64,000 bases of DNA from Jeotgalibacillus terrae (GCF_016908195.1 NZ_JAFBDK010000019.1:1-64000); one strand, 5' to 3'; counted from the first letter of the stretch, positions 53,683-62,648 are shown. Program-made: numbers and translations. The notes: generated by a model not told the origin, from the sequence alone.

Positions 53683-53693
53683 CACAGGCAGCC
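53661..53693. terminator. Terminator overlapping the lipoprotein 3' end and ending the metPS transcript
   Basis: GCTGCCTGT and ACAGGCAGC form a perfect 9-bp stem; on the minus strand T6 follows. The 5' arm on the plus strand is coding sequence of the lipoprotein gene. Confidence 0.85.
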
Positions 53694-53699
53694 TTATAC

Positions 53700-53810
53700 T
53701 TATACTGTTTTGTTTTTGGATTTCCTTACTGCATTTGTGATACTTGCAGCAAGTCCGCCCCATAAAAGAACGATCCCAATCACCATCATTACGATTGCAC
53801 CAACTGTCAT
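53700..53810 (-). CDS. metS: MetS, small subunit of methionine/alanine importer
   Basis: A 36-aa single-helix protein, MTVGAIVMMVIGIVLLWGGL then AASITNAVRKSKNKTV. It matches the tiny MetS subunit of the MetPS secondary transporter known from Corynebacterium and common in Firmicutes. AAAGGAGGG precedes the ATG, and the gene begins 14 bp after the NSS transporter stop, so the pair is co-transcribed. Confidence 0.88.
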   Translation of the reverse strand: MTVGAIVMMVIGIVLLWGGLAASITNAVRKSKNKTV

Positions 53811-53824
53811 TGTGAATCCCTCCT

Positions 53825-55348
53825 TTACTCTTTATCCGGAAGTTCAACCGGTGTTGAACGGCTCCATTTGATCAGTGATACGATAATACCGATCACGAAA
53901 GCTGCACCAGCTGAAGCAAGGAACATCGTCAGGGCAAATTCATCAGTATAGCCTTCATAGTTACCAGTATCATTGTCAAACTGCTGAAGAACGTTCTGTG
54001 TAATCAGACCGAACATCATATAACCAAGAACGATTGGTGTGACGACGCCAAGGCATACTTTCCACCATCCGCCAAGGTGAATATCTGATGTAAGGTTCGC
54101 GTGGTTTTGAAGCACACCTGTTTTACGCAGAATCCAGGCGATCATAATCACTTCAATGAGACCGATTGCTGCTACACCAAACTGGTTAATGTAGTAATCT
54201 GCTGCGTCAAGGAAGAATAGTCCGCCCTGCGTTGCAAATAAAATTGAAATTAATGCTGCGAGTCCGCCTCCGAAAAGAACGGCTTTATTACGCGAAATGC
54301 CAAGCTTCTCAGATAAACCTGCTACATACGTTTCAGTGATTGACATCAGTGAAGTCAGTCCTGCAAGTGTAAGTGACAGGAAGAATAACGCCCCGAAAAT
54401 ACCGTTAAGACCAGGAAGCTGATTGATGATCTGCGGGAATACCACAAAGGCAAGCCCAACACCGGCTGTAGCCACTTCTGAAACCGGCACATCAAGCTGT
54501 GTAGCCATATAACCAAGTGCTGCGAATACCCCGATACCAGCTAAAAGCTCGAAACCTGAGTTCGCAAACCCTGTAATAAATGCGTTGTTTGTAATATCCG
54601 ATTTTTTCGGAAGATAACTTGAATAAGTAATCATGATTGCAAATGCAATAGATAAACTGAAGAAAATATGACCGTAGGCTGCTACCCAGACTGCCGGATC
54701 CATAATATTTTCAAAATTCGGCTCAAAGAATGCTGTCAGACCAAGTCCGGCACCTTCTAATGTTACCGCCCTGATCACAATAATCAGGAATAAGATCACA
54801 AGCGTTGGAATGAAAATACGGTTCGCATATTCAATCCCTTTCTTAACACCTGCAACAAGGATACCAAGTGTGATCACCCATACCAGCACAAGTGGAATAA
54901 ATACTCCCCACACAATGCCACCCGTTTCACCAGGTGCTACATCAAGCTGCAGAAATTCTGTGAATAAAAATCCTTCTGTATCTTCTCCCCATGCCTGCCC
55001 GAACGAGAATATGGTATAGCGCATTGCCCATGCGATAATGACGGCATAGTAGGTGGAGATGACAAAGGAGACAAATACTGCCCACCAGCCAAGCCATTCA
55101 GCTTTTTTACCGCTCATGCGGAAGAATGATAGCGGCGCAGATCCTCTGTACTTATGTCCGATGGTGAATTCCATGATAAGAATTGGAATACCGGCAGTTA
55201 AGAGTGCAAATAAATATGGAATAAAGAATGCTCCTCCACCGTTCTCATAAGCGACGTACGGAAAACGCCAAATGTTTCCTAGACCGACCGCAGAACCGAC
55301 TGCTGCTAAAATAAATCCGGCACGCGATCCCCACTGTTGACGATTCAT
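53825..55348 (-). CDS. metP: Sodium-dependent amino-acid transporter MetP (NSS family)
   Basis: A 507-aa, 12-helix NSS transporter. Sodium-site motif GSAVGLGNIWRFPYVAYENG near residue 16; blocks GGGAFFIPYL, FFSLSIAFAIMITYSSYLP. Followed by metS, which supports methionine/alanine uptake as the role. ATG with a GGGGG-type site. Promoter at 55427-55454. Confidence 0.9.
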   Translation of the reverse strand: MNRQQWGSRAGFILAAVGSAVGLGNIWRFPYVAYENGGGAFFIPYLFALLTAGIPILIMEFTIGHKYRGSAPLSFFRMSGKKAEWLGWWAVFVSFVISTYYAVIIAWAMRYTIFSFGQAWGEDTEGFLFTEFLQLDVAPGETGGIVWGVFIPLVLVWVITLGILVAGVKKGIEYANRIFIPTLVILFLIIVIRAVTLEGAGLGLTAFFEPNFENIMDPAVWVAAYGHIFFSLSIAFAIMITYSSYLPKKSDITNNAFITGFANSGFELLAGIGVFAALGYMATQLDVPVSEVATAGVGLAFVVFPQIINQLPGLNGIFGALFFLSLTLAGLTSLMSITETYVAGLSEKLGISRNKAVLFGGGLAALISILFATQGGLFFLDAADYYINQFGVAAIGLIEVIMIAWILRKTGVLQNHANLTSDIHLGGWWKVCLGVVTPIVLGYMMFGLITQNVLQQFDNDTGNYEGYTDEFALTMFLASAGAAFVIGIIVSLIKWSRSTPVELPDKE

Positions 55349-55426
55349 CTTATTTCCCCCCTGAAAGTACTTCCGTTTTGTTTGGAAGTTTTTATATATT
55401 CAGATTATTTCTCATAATCTAAAAAC

Positions 55427-55454
55427 AGTATAGCACTTGCTTCCTAAATGTAAA
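55427..55454 (-). promoter_or_regulatory. Sigma-A promoter of metPS
   Basis: On the minus strand TTTACA (55449-55454) and TATACT (55427-55432) are 16 bp apart, about 80 bp before metP. Confidence 0.65.
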
Positions 55455-55506
55455 AGTACTATTTTGAAAAATTCTGAAATTATATTAATATAATCTATAA
55501 AAATAA

Positions 55507-55534
55507 ATAAACCTTGCTAAATCAAGGTTTATTG
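55507..55534. other. Hairpin in the metP-lysW gap
   Basis: AATAAACCTTG, loop CTAAAT, CAAGGTTTATT. A perfect 11-bp stem without a strong T run. It lies upstream of the metPS promoter and downstream of the lysW terminator; role unclear. Confidence 0.5.
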
Positions 55535-55604
55535 AAGTAGTGTGCAAAATTTTTCACACTTTATATAATTCATACATTTTTCCAATCATACGATAGTCCT
55601 CTTT

Positions 55605-55640
55605 AAAAAACGCCCGAATGGATTGTCCATTCAGGCGTTT
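55605..55640 (-). terminator. Terminator of the lysine-transporter gene
   Basis: AAACGCC-type arms (AAACGCCTGAATG against CATTCGGGCGTTT) with a 7-nt loop and T run on the minus strand. Confidence 0.85.
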
Positions 55641-55646
55641 CTTCTC

Positions 55647-57266
55647 TTATTCCAGACCTTCTTTAGCAGAAACGGTTCTCGCTTTTTCAGGATTGCGTCC
55701 CATAATTAACGCGAAAAGAATCAGCAGAATAACGACTAATCCAAGAGATAGGATTGTGCTGCCTGAGAAGCCAAGCAGAACGTAACCCGCTGAAGCAATT
55801 GCAGCTCCGGTTACTGCATAAGGGATTTGAGTTGATACGTGATCAATATGATTACTTCCCGCACCGGTAGAAGAAAGAATCGTTGTATCAGAGATTGGAG
55901 AACAATGATCTCCGAACACCGCTCCTGCAAGAACTGCTGCAAGTGACGGCAGAAGCAATGAGATATCAGTACTCGCTGCAATTTCTCCTGCAATCGGCAG
56001 TAAAATACCGAATGAACCCCATGATGTGCCTGTAGAAAATGCCATAATCCCTGCTACTAAGAATAACAGGACAGGCAGCCAGCCAATTGGCAGGTTGGAA
56101 GCTTCAACGACACCGGCAAGGAATTCCCCTGTTCCAAGGTCACCGATTAACCCGACAATCATCCATGCGAATACAAGAATATAAATGGCAGGAAGCATAG
56201 ACTTCACGCCTTCTTTTAGTGCAAGGAAAAATTCAGCTCCACCAATTTTTTCAGAGCGTCCGATCTGTCTGATAAAGAATGCAATGGCTACTGCAAGTCC
56301 TACAAGTGCACCATATACAAGTGATTTTGCTACATCAGTATATTCAAACATCTGAAGAATCGATGCAGATTCGCCAGTATCAGCTGTATAAGCCTGAGAG
56401 CCTGTCCACATCATTGCTGCAACTGTTCCTACTACAAGTGCAATAATTGGCCAGATTAAATCTCCTACTGTTCCGTGTTTTGAAGTTGGAAGATCATTTT
56501 TCAGTTCTCCCGGAATGTCTTTATTCGGATCATATACTTCCCCTGTTTCAATTGCACGGTTTTCATGCACTTTCATCTGACCAAAGTCCACACCGCGAAG
56601 TGCAACAATAAAGACGATTCCAAGTGCTGACCATACGTACAGATTCATCGGTACCATTTGAATAAACGCAGAAAATGCCGTGTATTCAGTAATCGAGTGA
56701 GTGGCAAGAATGCCCCCGATCACCGCAATAATATATGCACCCCAGCTAGATACTGGTGATACAACACAAACAGGTGCAGCCGTTGAGTCAATCAGATACG
56801 CAAGCTTTGCACGCGATACGCGGTGACGGTCTGTCAGCGGGCGTGCAACCTGTCCAACTGCAAGGCTGTTAAAGTAGTCATCGATAAAGATAATGACACC
56901 AAGACATGCCGTAACAAGCTGAGCGCCTGCTCGTGTTTTAACACGTTTCATTGCCCACTCCCCGAATGCTCTCGCACCGCCTGACACGTTAATAAATGCT
57001 GTGATCACTCCAAGAATGATCAGGAATAACATAATAAAAATATTCCATAAGTTCAGAGCGCCGGGCTCTCCATCTGCCCCGTGTTCCCAGAATACTCCGC
57101 TGAATGACAGCCATAGTGTTTCAAGTGTTTCAAGCGGACCAAAGCTTGTAATTAATAGTGCTGCTGCAATAATCCCTGCGCCAAGTGACAGCAGGACACG
57201 TCTGGTAAGTAAAACCATTACAATTGCAATAACTGGTGGTAAAAGTGATAACCATGTTCCTTCCAT
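55647..57266 (-). CDS. lysW: NhaC-family transporter under lysine riboswitch control (LysW-type)
   Basis: A 539-aa membrane protein of the Na+/H+ antiporter NhaC superfamily with about twelve helices: DDYFNSLAVGQVARPLTDRH, AAPVCVVSPVSSWGAYII, STGTSWGSFGILLPIAGEI and FGDHCSPISDTTILSSTGAG. Its leader is a lysine riboswitch with terminator, so the likely cargo is lysine rather than bulk sodium; NhaC-type LysW transporters were predicted from the same association in other Firmicutes. The start at 57266 has AAAGGAGGG; the longer frame runs into the riboswitch. Confidence 0.9.
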   Translation of the reverse strand: MEGTWLSLLPPVIAIVMVLLTRRVLLSLGAGIIAAALLITSFGPLETLETLWLSFSGVFWEHGADGEPGALNLWNIFIMLFLIILGVITAFINVSGGARAFGEWAMKRVKTRAGAQLVTACLGVIIFIDDYFNSLAVGQVARPLTDRHRVSRAKLAYLIDSTAAPVCVVSPVSSWGAYIIAVIGGILATHSITEYTAFSAFIQMVPMNLYVWSALGIVFIVALRGVDFGQMKVHENRAIETGEVYDPNKDIPGELKNDLPTSKHGTVGDLIWPIIALVVGTVAAMMWTGSQAYTADTGESASILQMFEYTDVAKSLVYGALVGLAVAIAFFIRQIGRSEKIGGAEFFLALKEGVKSMLPAIYILVFAWMIVGLIGDLGTGEFLAGVVEASNLPIGWLPVLLFLVAGIMAFSTGTSWGSFGILLPIAGEIAASTDISLLLPSLAAVLAGAVFGDHCSPISDTTILSSTGAGSNHIDHVSTQIPYAVTGAAIASAGYVLLGFSGSTILSLGLVVILLILFALIMGRNPEKARTVSAKEGLE

Positions 57267-57326
57267 AATGTTCCCTCCTTTATTTTTTGATAGGGCAAGG
57301 TATGAGGCATAATCGTAAAAAAACGC

Positions 57327-57364
57327 AAAAAAGGGCAATGATAGAGGACTCTACCATTACCCTT
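57327..57364 (-). terminator. Riboswitch-controlled terminator
   Basis: On the minus strand AAGGGTAATGGTAGAG pairs with CTCTATCATTGCCC(TT), then T6. Located between the lysine aptamer and the transporter start. Confidence 0.9.
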
Positions 57365-57390
57365 ATAGTCAGTAATGTTATGCTCCATCA

Positions 57391-57578
57391 CGATCTGTAG
57401 CTCCTCATCCTGCAGATATATTCTGCAGCAAGAGAGTGTTATCCCTGTTAGAGATAACCCCAATGATAAAACCCTGACTGATTGTTACCATTTCGGCAGT
57501 GATCCCCTTTCATCTGTGATCGCAGTTGTCATCCTCACACAGATTACTCTTAAATCCTGCTCCTCTACCCCATCGGAT
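57391..57578 (-). ncRNA. Lysine riboswitch (L-box) aptamer
   Basis: The minus strand carries the conserved L-box blocks in order: GTAGAGGAGCAGGATTTAAG AGTA, GAGGATGA, GAAAGGGGATCACTGCCGAA, GGTTTTATCATTGGGGTTAT, then GGAGCTAC, which pairs with GTAG at the start to form P1. This matches the lysC-type lysine riboswitch as I know it. High lysine should favour the terminator at 57327-57364 and shut the transporter off. Confidence 0.93.
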
Positions 57579-57610
57579 TATGATGTGGTGATTATTCATT
57601 TTACTGAACT

Positions 57611-57639
57611 ATTATAACAAGCCGTTCTCTTCAATTCAA
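57611..57639 (-). promoter_or_regulatory. Sigma-A promoter of the riboswitch transcript
   Basis: On the minus strand TTGAAT (57634-57639) and TATAAT (57611-57616) are 17 bp apart, placing the transcript start near 57604, about 30 nt before the aptamer. Confidence 0.8.
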
Positions 57640-57641
57640 GA

Positions 57642-58397
57642 CTAATCTGCAGGAATTGGTACTTCGAGTGAAGGGGTCATACCTTCTCCCATATTATAGA
57701 TCTCAGGCACCTGTCCCTGGATCAGTCCCATTGCTACCGGTATGTTTTGTTCAATCGTCGTTTCCTCTGTGGCAAAAGGGACAATGATCTGCACTTTTAC
57801 AATTAAATGAATATTTACTTTAACGAGGGCATTGTTAATCCCGAACTCATCAATCTCAGACTGAATATCTGAGGTTACACTGCCTACTGCGTGAAACCGG
57901 ATCGGCACCTTTGGACCAAGGTTTCCAAGCAGTGCATTGCCGGTGGCCTGGCCGAGTGGAACAGTATAGACTATCCCTTCAAGGTTCCCTGCATCCTCCA
58001 CTTCAAGGTCAAGTTCAGTCAGTGACTTCAACACGCTCGTATCTCCTCTTTCGATGGCCCTGAGCTGTTCCTGTACCAATTCAGTCGTTTCAGACAGCAC
58101 ACGGTTGATAATTTCAGTATTAAACTTTGTCGTCACCATTTCAGCTGAATCTGTCGGGACATTTTCAATAATCTCATTAATGTCCATTACATTGGCGATT
58201 TCTTTATTGACTGCCTTACTGATCACCAATGCACCGATTTTCTTTGTCTGGGATTCCGCATAAATCATCAAGGTGGGTTTGATCCCTGTATTAATCACAA
58301 CAAGGCCGGTAACAGTCATCAGACAGAACAGACATACAGAAAGAAGCCACACTGAACGTGCAGACAGCGGCTTGATCACAAACTTTCTTTTGCGCAT
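57642..58397 (-). CDS. yunB: Sporulation protein YunB
   Basis: A 251-aa protein with an N-terminal membrane anchor (VWLLSVCLFCLMTVTGLVVI, about residues 16-35) and a mostly soluble outer part with TVPLGQATGNALLGNLGPKV and VKVNIHLIVKVQIIVPFATE. In B. subtilis yunB is a mother-cell sporulation gene. ATG with AGGAGGG, but this site is the 3' arm of the preceding terminator hairpin. Followed by yunD/E/F homologues upstream in the window order. Confidence 0.88.
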   Translation of the reverse strand: MRKRKFVIKPLSARSVWLLSVCLFCLMTVTGLVVINTGIKPTLMIYAESQTKKIGALVISKAVNKEIANVMDINEIIENVPTDSAEMVTTKFNTEIINRVLSETTELVQEQLRAIERGDTSVLKSLTELDLEVEDAGNLEGIVYTVPLGQATGNALLGNLGPKVPIRFHAVGSVTSDIQSEIDEFGINNALVKVNIHLIVKVQIIVPFATEETTIEQNIPVAMGLIQGQVPEIYNMGEGMTPSLEVPIPAD

Positions 58398-58440
58398 AAA
58401 AAAGCCCTCCTACAAAGCAGTCTATGCCGGATAGGAGGGT
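58398..58440 (-). terminator. Terminator of the HD-GYP gene, containing the yunB ribosome site
   Basis: On the minus strand ACCCTCCTA pairs with TAGGAGGGC across a 19-nt loop and is followed by T6, which runs directly into the yunB ATG (58395-58397). The AGGAGGG arm is the only ribosome site for yunB. Confidence 0.8.
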
Positions 58441-58454
58441 GACTTCACTGTTAA

Positions 58455-59552
58455 TTATTCAGTTATGAACATGATACCGGTCTTGCAAATTGTACAGTCG
58501 AGGTGTTTGGATAAATCCAGCTCATAGGTCGCATCCACAATTTTTTCATTCTCCTCTACAATCCTGATGATCGGGCGTGTGGACATTCCTTTATTCTGCT
58601 GTGCCACAATTCCCTTTCTGCCGTCACTTAGCTGTACAGTCAATCCGTTTGGATAGATCGCGATGCCCATTTGAAAAGCTTTGATGACAACAGGGTCGAA
58701 TAAGGTGCCGGAGCCTGCAAGCAGAATCTCAAGCGCATCTGCCGGCAGCATTTTTTCCCTGTATACGCGGTTTGACGTGCAGGCATCAAAGACATCTGCG
58801 ACAGCCAGTATTTTTGCATATGGATGGATGTCTGCAGCCTTTAATCCTCTTGGATATCCGGACCCGTCAAGTCTTTCATGATGCTGAAAGGCACAATGCG
58901 CTGTCAGCAGAGATACATTATGAAGATTTTTGAGCAGCTCAAAGCCATGAACCGTATGCTTTTTGATCTCCTCAAACTCTTCATCCGTCAGCGGTCCCTC
59001 TTTCATCAGAATCTCTTCATTAATCATCGTTTTACCGATATCATGAAGCATTGCACCGAGACCCAGCTGTTCAAGCTGCTTCACAGGCAGCTTTAACTGC
59101 TTTCCGATTGCAAGCGTATATAGCGTCACATTATAGGAATGATGGAAGATGTATGAATCATATAAATAAGCATCAGACAGAATCATCATCAGATCTTGAT
59201 TGGCATCCATTTCACTCATAATATTTTTCAATACGTTCTGGATTTTGCCTGCTTTATCTGCAAGCATTGCTCTCATATCTTTTTTACTGCTCGTCTGTAT
59301 CGAAGCAAACGAGTCTTTAATTTCACGAATCGTTTCCTGTCTGACGTGCACAGGAACACTTTCTTTCACTTCAATCCCTTCAGATTTCCCATCAGCAATA
59401 TACACATACTGGACCCTCAGCAGACGCAGACGGTCCACCATCGCTTTCGTCAATGTCACCCCCGCCTGGAGCAAAGGCTTATCATTCACATTATAGATGG
59501 TATGTCCCAGAACCATGCCCGCTCTCAGTACTTTTACAGAAATTAACCTCAT
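58455..59552 (-). CDS. HD-GYP domain phosphodiesterase
   Basis: A 365-aa protein. N-terminal region of about 110 residues resembles the DUF3391-like segment found before HD-GYP domains. Catalytic residues: FHHSYNVT near 137, GAMLHDIGKT near 166, HTVHGFELL, HHERLDGSGYPRGLK near 225 (GYP present). Expected to hydrolyse cyclic di-GMP in the cytoplasm. No receiver domain is attached. A C-terminal CTIC may be a metal site. ATG start, with a moderately placed GAGAAGGGTGA upstream. Confidence 0.9.
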   Translation of the reverse strand: MRLISVKVLRAGMVLGHTIYNVNDKPLLQAGVTLTKAMVDRLRLLRVQYVYIADGKSEGIEVKESVPVHVRQETIREIKDSFASIQTSSKKDMRAMLADKAGKIQNVLKNIMSEMDANQDLMMILSDAYLYDSYIFHHSYNVTLYTLAIGKQLKLPVKQLEQLGLGAMLHDIGKTMINEEILMKEGPLTDEEFEEIKKHTVHGFELLKNLHNVSLLTAHCAFQHHERLDGSGYPRGLKAADIHPYAKILAVADVFDACTSNRVYREKMLPADALEILLAGSGTLFDPVVIKAFQMGIAIYPNGLTVQLSDGRKGIVAQQNKGMSTRPIIRIVEENEKIVDATYELDLSKHLDCTICKTGIMFITE

Positions 59553-59585
59553 CCCTCGATCACCCTTCTCTATCTATTTTAATGA

Positions 59586-60941
59586 TTAACGGGCATATGC
59601 TTTTAATTTTTCTTTTAAAATGTCACGCAGGAATTCCGGCATAAAATATTGCTTCCTTGCCCTGTGCATTTCAGGGAAGAAAAAGCCGAATGTAAACATA
59701 TCTACCGTCGCCACCCGGTACGTTTTATCTGCAAGTACAGGTTCATTCCCGACGTAAAACTGATGATCTTTCTCACCCAGTTCCTTAAAAATAAACTCAC
59801 CCAGAATCGTCCCTCTGAAGCCAAGGCCACGGATGACAGTGGTTGGCCAGTTCTGATGGCGTGACTGTCTGATAACTTCTTTTAATTCACTTCCTGAGAG
59901 CTCAACTAAACAGAGATTGATCGGATGCGGTAAAATCCGGTGAAGATCGTATTCAGTCACCGGCCCGGCTTCAAGCGGGTGCAGCAGTAACCCTCCTGTG
60001 ACAATCGACAGGTCGGCATCACACCAGTCAAGTACTGCTTCAGCAAGCAGATGTGATAGTGGTGATGAAGCTTCTAACGGATTATGATGGATCGGCTGAT
60101 CAAGTACCGCAATTTCATTGGAAAGCAGCTGCTTTCCTTCTTCAAACCAGCGCTCCGTGTGATCCTCTGCATCAGGTAATTCACCTGTTTCATAGAGTGT
60201 CGCTGTTTTACCTGAAACCGTTTTGCTGACATGATCATACTCGATTTCAACTTTCCCTGTATACATACCAAACTTTCCTGCTGCAGCCAGCAGGACGTTA
60301 TGATGCAGTCTGCCATTTTCAAGCACATGATGTGTATGGCCGCCCATAATCACATCAATTTCAGGGCATTCCTCAGCCACCCACTCATCTTCTCTGATAC
60401 CAAGATGTGATAGCAGAATAATAATATCGGCTTTTTCTTTCATCGCTCTGACCTGTGCTTTCAGCTCATCCTTTGCTGATGATATACGCCAGCCGAGTTT
60501 CTCGTAAAAGACAGGATATTCTGCTGTCACTGCAGTGATACCGATCTTCACACCGCTTTTTGTCGTTTTAATCAGATAAGGACGCGCCCAGTCAGGTCTC
60601 TGCCCTTCTGCCGTAAACAGATTGGCAAGTATCACATCAAAGTCTGCATCGTGATACAAGTCATTTAATTCTTCATAAGAAAAAGTAATTCCTTCATTAT
60701 TACCGATCGTGACGGCATCATAGCCTGCATCGTTTAGAAGATCCACGTTTCTCTTACCGGCAGATCCTTCTGTTAAAGGATGCGAACGGTCCGCGTGGTC
60801 TCCAATATCAAACAGCAGTACTTCTTCACCGGCCTGTTCAAGCTGCTGTCTCTCCTGAGTGAGAAACTGATGGATCTGTGACCAGTTCTCAAAGTGGCTG
60901 TGAAGATCATTTGTATGAAAAATCGTAATTCTTTCTTTCAT
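59586..60941 (-). CDS. yunD: Metallophosphatase/5'-nucleotidase family protein (YunD)
   Basis: A 451-aa protein with an N-terminal calcineurin-like phosphatase domain (HTNDLHSHFENW, FDIGDHAD, TIGNNEG, LLSHLGIRED, MGGHTHHVL) and a C-terminal 5'-nucleotidase domain. No signal peptide, so predicted cytosolic, unlike UshA-type enzymes. Probably hydrolyses nucleotides or related phosphoesters. ATG with GGAGGTG. yunE starts 17 bp upstream on the same strand, so yunF-yunE-yunD likely form an operon. Confidence 0.92.
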   Translation of the reverse strand: MKERITIFHTNDLHSHFENWSQIHQFLTQERQQLEQAGEEVLLFDIGDHADRSHPLTEGSAGKRNVDLLNDAGYDAVTIGNNEGITFSYEELNDLYHDADFDVILANLFTAEGQRPDWARPYLIKTTKSGVKIGITAVTAEYPVFYEKLGWRISSAKDELKAQVRAMKEKADIIILLSHLGIREDEWVAEECPEIDVIMGGHTHHVLENGRLHHNVLLAAAGKFGMYTGKVEIEYDHVSKTVSGKTATLYETGELPDAEDHTERWFEEGKQLLSNEIAVLDQPIHHNPLEASSPLSHLLAEAVLDWCDADLSIVTGGLLLHPLEAGPVTEYDLHRILPHPINLCLVELSGSELKEVIRQSRHQNWPTTVIRGLGFRGTILGEFIFKELGEKDHQFYVGNEPVLADKTYRVATVDMFTFGFFFPEMHRARKQYFMPEFLRDILKEKLKAYAR

Positions 60942-60958
60942 TATATTTCACCTCCAGG

Positions 60959-61789
60959 CTAACCGTATATTCCCTCGATAATTGATCTGATACCGATCAT
61001 AACAAGAATCAGTCTGAGAACAATCACAAGCTTGTCTGACTGGAGACGCTGGTTCATCCAGGCTCCAAGTTTTGCGCCAAACCACGCGCCAGGTGCAAGC
61101 AGCGCTACGTATAACCAGTCAACATTTCCAAGCAGGATATGCGAACCTGATCCAAGCAGTGCTGACAAAAAGACCATCAGCATTGAAGTCCCGACTGCAA
61201 CGTGCGGCGGGAATAAAAACGCAATGATCATAATTGGCACCATGACAGATCCCCCGCCAATCCCAAAGAGCCCTGAGGCGAATCCTACAGCAAATGCTGC
61301 CAGCACGCCTGCAGCAGGTGGAAATCCATAAGACCATTTTACGCCCTGAGGATCAGTAAAATGCCGCTGATAAGATGCCTGCCTGAACTTTTCAATCGGC
61401 TTAATCCTATTTCTGATCAGCAGAATAAACGATAGAAAAATCATAAAGATTCCAAAGTAAAGATGAAAAGAATCAAGCGTCAGATATTGATTTGTATAAG
61501 ATCCGATTACAGCTCCGGGACCACTTCCTGCAAAGAACAGCAGTCCGCTTTTCACATCCACTGTTTTTGTTTTCAAGTAAGCAAGTGTTGATGAAAGACC
61601 TGTAAAAATCATCACAACCAGTGAAATACCGACTGCCGTCTGAGGTGTAATGCCATCTATCCACATTAGTGCCGGACCAAAAAACAGCAATGCCGGCACC
61701 ACAATTACACCGCCGCCTAGCCCGATCAGGGAACCGACAGCCCCTGCCAAAAGCCCAATTAAGGGCAGTAAAATCCATTCCATTCCCAT
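60959..61789 (-). CDS. yunE: Sulfite exporter TauE/SafE (TSUP) family permease (YunE)
   Basis: A 276-aa membrane protein with about eight helices. Duplicate family motifs: GAVGSLIGLGGGVIVVPAL near residue 17 and GFASGLFGIGGGSVMVPIM near 170. Transports sulfur oxyanions or organic anions; substrate unknown. The start at 61789 or two codons later is unresolved; both ribosome sites are weak, suggesting coupling to yunF, which ends 10 bp upstream. Confidence 0.9.
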   Translation of the reverse strand: MGMEWILLPLIGLLAGAVGSLIGLGGGVIVVPALLFFGPALMWIDGITPQTAVGISLVVMIFTGLSSTLAYLKTKTVDVKSGLLFFAGSGPGAVIGSYTNQYLTLDSFHLYFGIFMIFLSFILLIRNRIKPIEKFRQASYQRHFTDPQGVKWSYGFPPAAGVLAAFAVGFASGLFGIGGGSVMVPIMIIAFLFPPHVAVGTSMLMVFLSALLGSGSHILLGNVDWLYVALLAPGAWFGAKLGAWMNQRLQSDKLVIVLRLILVMIGIRSIIEGIYG

Positions 61790-61799
61790 TCATTCCAAT

Positions 61800-62648
61800 C
61801 TAAAATAAGTCAAGCTGCCGGGGGGCGAGTCCTCCATAATCAAGTCCCAAAAGGTCGATCATTGTTTTCGCATTAGCAGCAGCATGACCGCCTGAATTAT
61901 TATTAAACAGTACATATATGTGATCGGATGTCCGATCAAGTTTTTGAAGGACTGGTACCAGATCTTTCAGTTCTGCTTCTGTGTAATCATATAAATAGCG
62001 CACTTCACGCCAGCTGTTTTCGTTTCCTTTTTTTGTCCAGCCTGCTGTGTTTCTGCCATGAAGCCTGAATACAGTAACCTCTTTATGTGTTGTTTCTGCA
62101 ACCAGCGGAATCGATCCCTCTCCTGCCTGAGGTTCGTCACAGACACTGTGAATCAATTCTTCATCCTTTAAAAATTGCAGCGTACGTTCACGGAATTCAT
62201 CTGCGTACCACGTCTGATTTCTAAACTCGATCGCAAGCGGCAGCCCTTCAAGCTGCTGCTTACAATACCTTATGTAATCCACATTCTGTTTCTGACAGTC
62301 AAACCATGGCGGAAACTGCAGCAGCACAACACCCAGCTTATCTGCTTCAATGAGTGAAGTAAGTGACAGCCGGAATGCACGGAACATGTCCTCCCTTGAT
62401 TCAAACGGGTTATCCCCGCGCTGATGACCAGTCATTCCCTGATAAGCTTTCACGATAAACTTAAATGATGAAGGCGTCTCTGCAACCCATTTTTTCATAT
62501 TCCGTTCAGGCTGGACCGCATAAAACGATGCGTCGAGTTCAACGATCGGAAAATGTGCGGAGTAGTCTTTCAGCTTATCCTGTTTTGATGAATGTTCATC
62601 ATATACATCCGGATGGTCTCCCCATCCGGTAAGTCCGATATAAATCAC
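61800..62648 (-). CDS. yunF: DUF72 family protein (YunF)
   Basis: A 282-aa TIM-barrel-type protein of DUF72: N-terminal IYIGLTGWGDHPDVYD, FPIVELDASFYAVQPE, FKFIVKAYQGMTGHQRGDNP, LPLAIEFRNQTWYADEF and VFRLHGRNTAGW. Function unknown; several residues suggest a hydrolase or endonuclease-IV-like fold. GTG start with AGGTGG upstream. First gene of the yunF-E-D group. Confidence 0.9.
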   Translation of the reverse strand: MIYIGLTGWGDHPDVYDEHSSKQDKLKDYSAHFPIVELDASFYAVQPERNMKKWVAETPSSFKFIVKAYQGMTGHQRGDNPFESREDMFRAFRLSLTSLIEADKLGVVLLQFPPWFDCQKQNVDYIRYCKQQLEGLPLAIEFRNQTWYADEFRERTLQFLKDEELIHSVCDEPQAGEGSIPLVAETTHKEVTVFRLHGRNTAGWTKKGNENSWREVRYLYDYTEAELKDLVPVLQKLDRTSDHIYVLFNNNSGGHAAANAKTMIDLLGLDYGGLAPRQLDLF

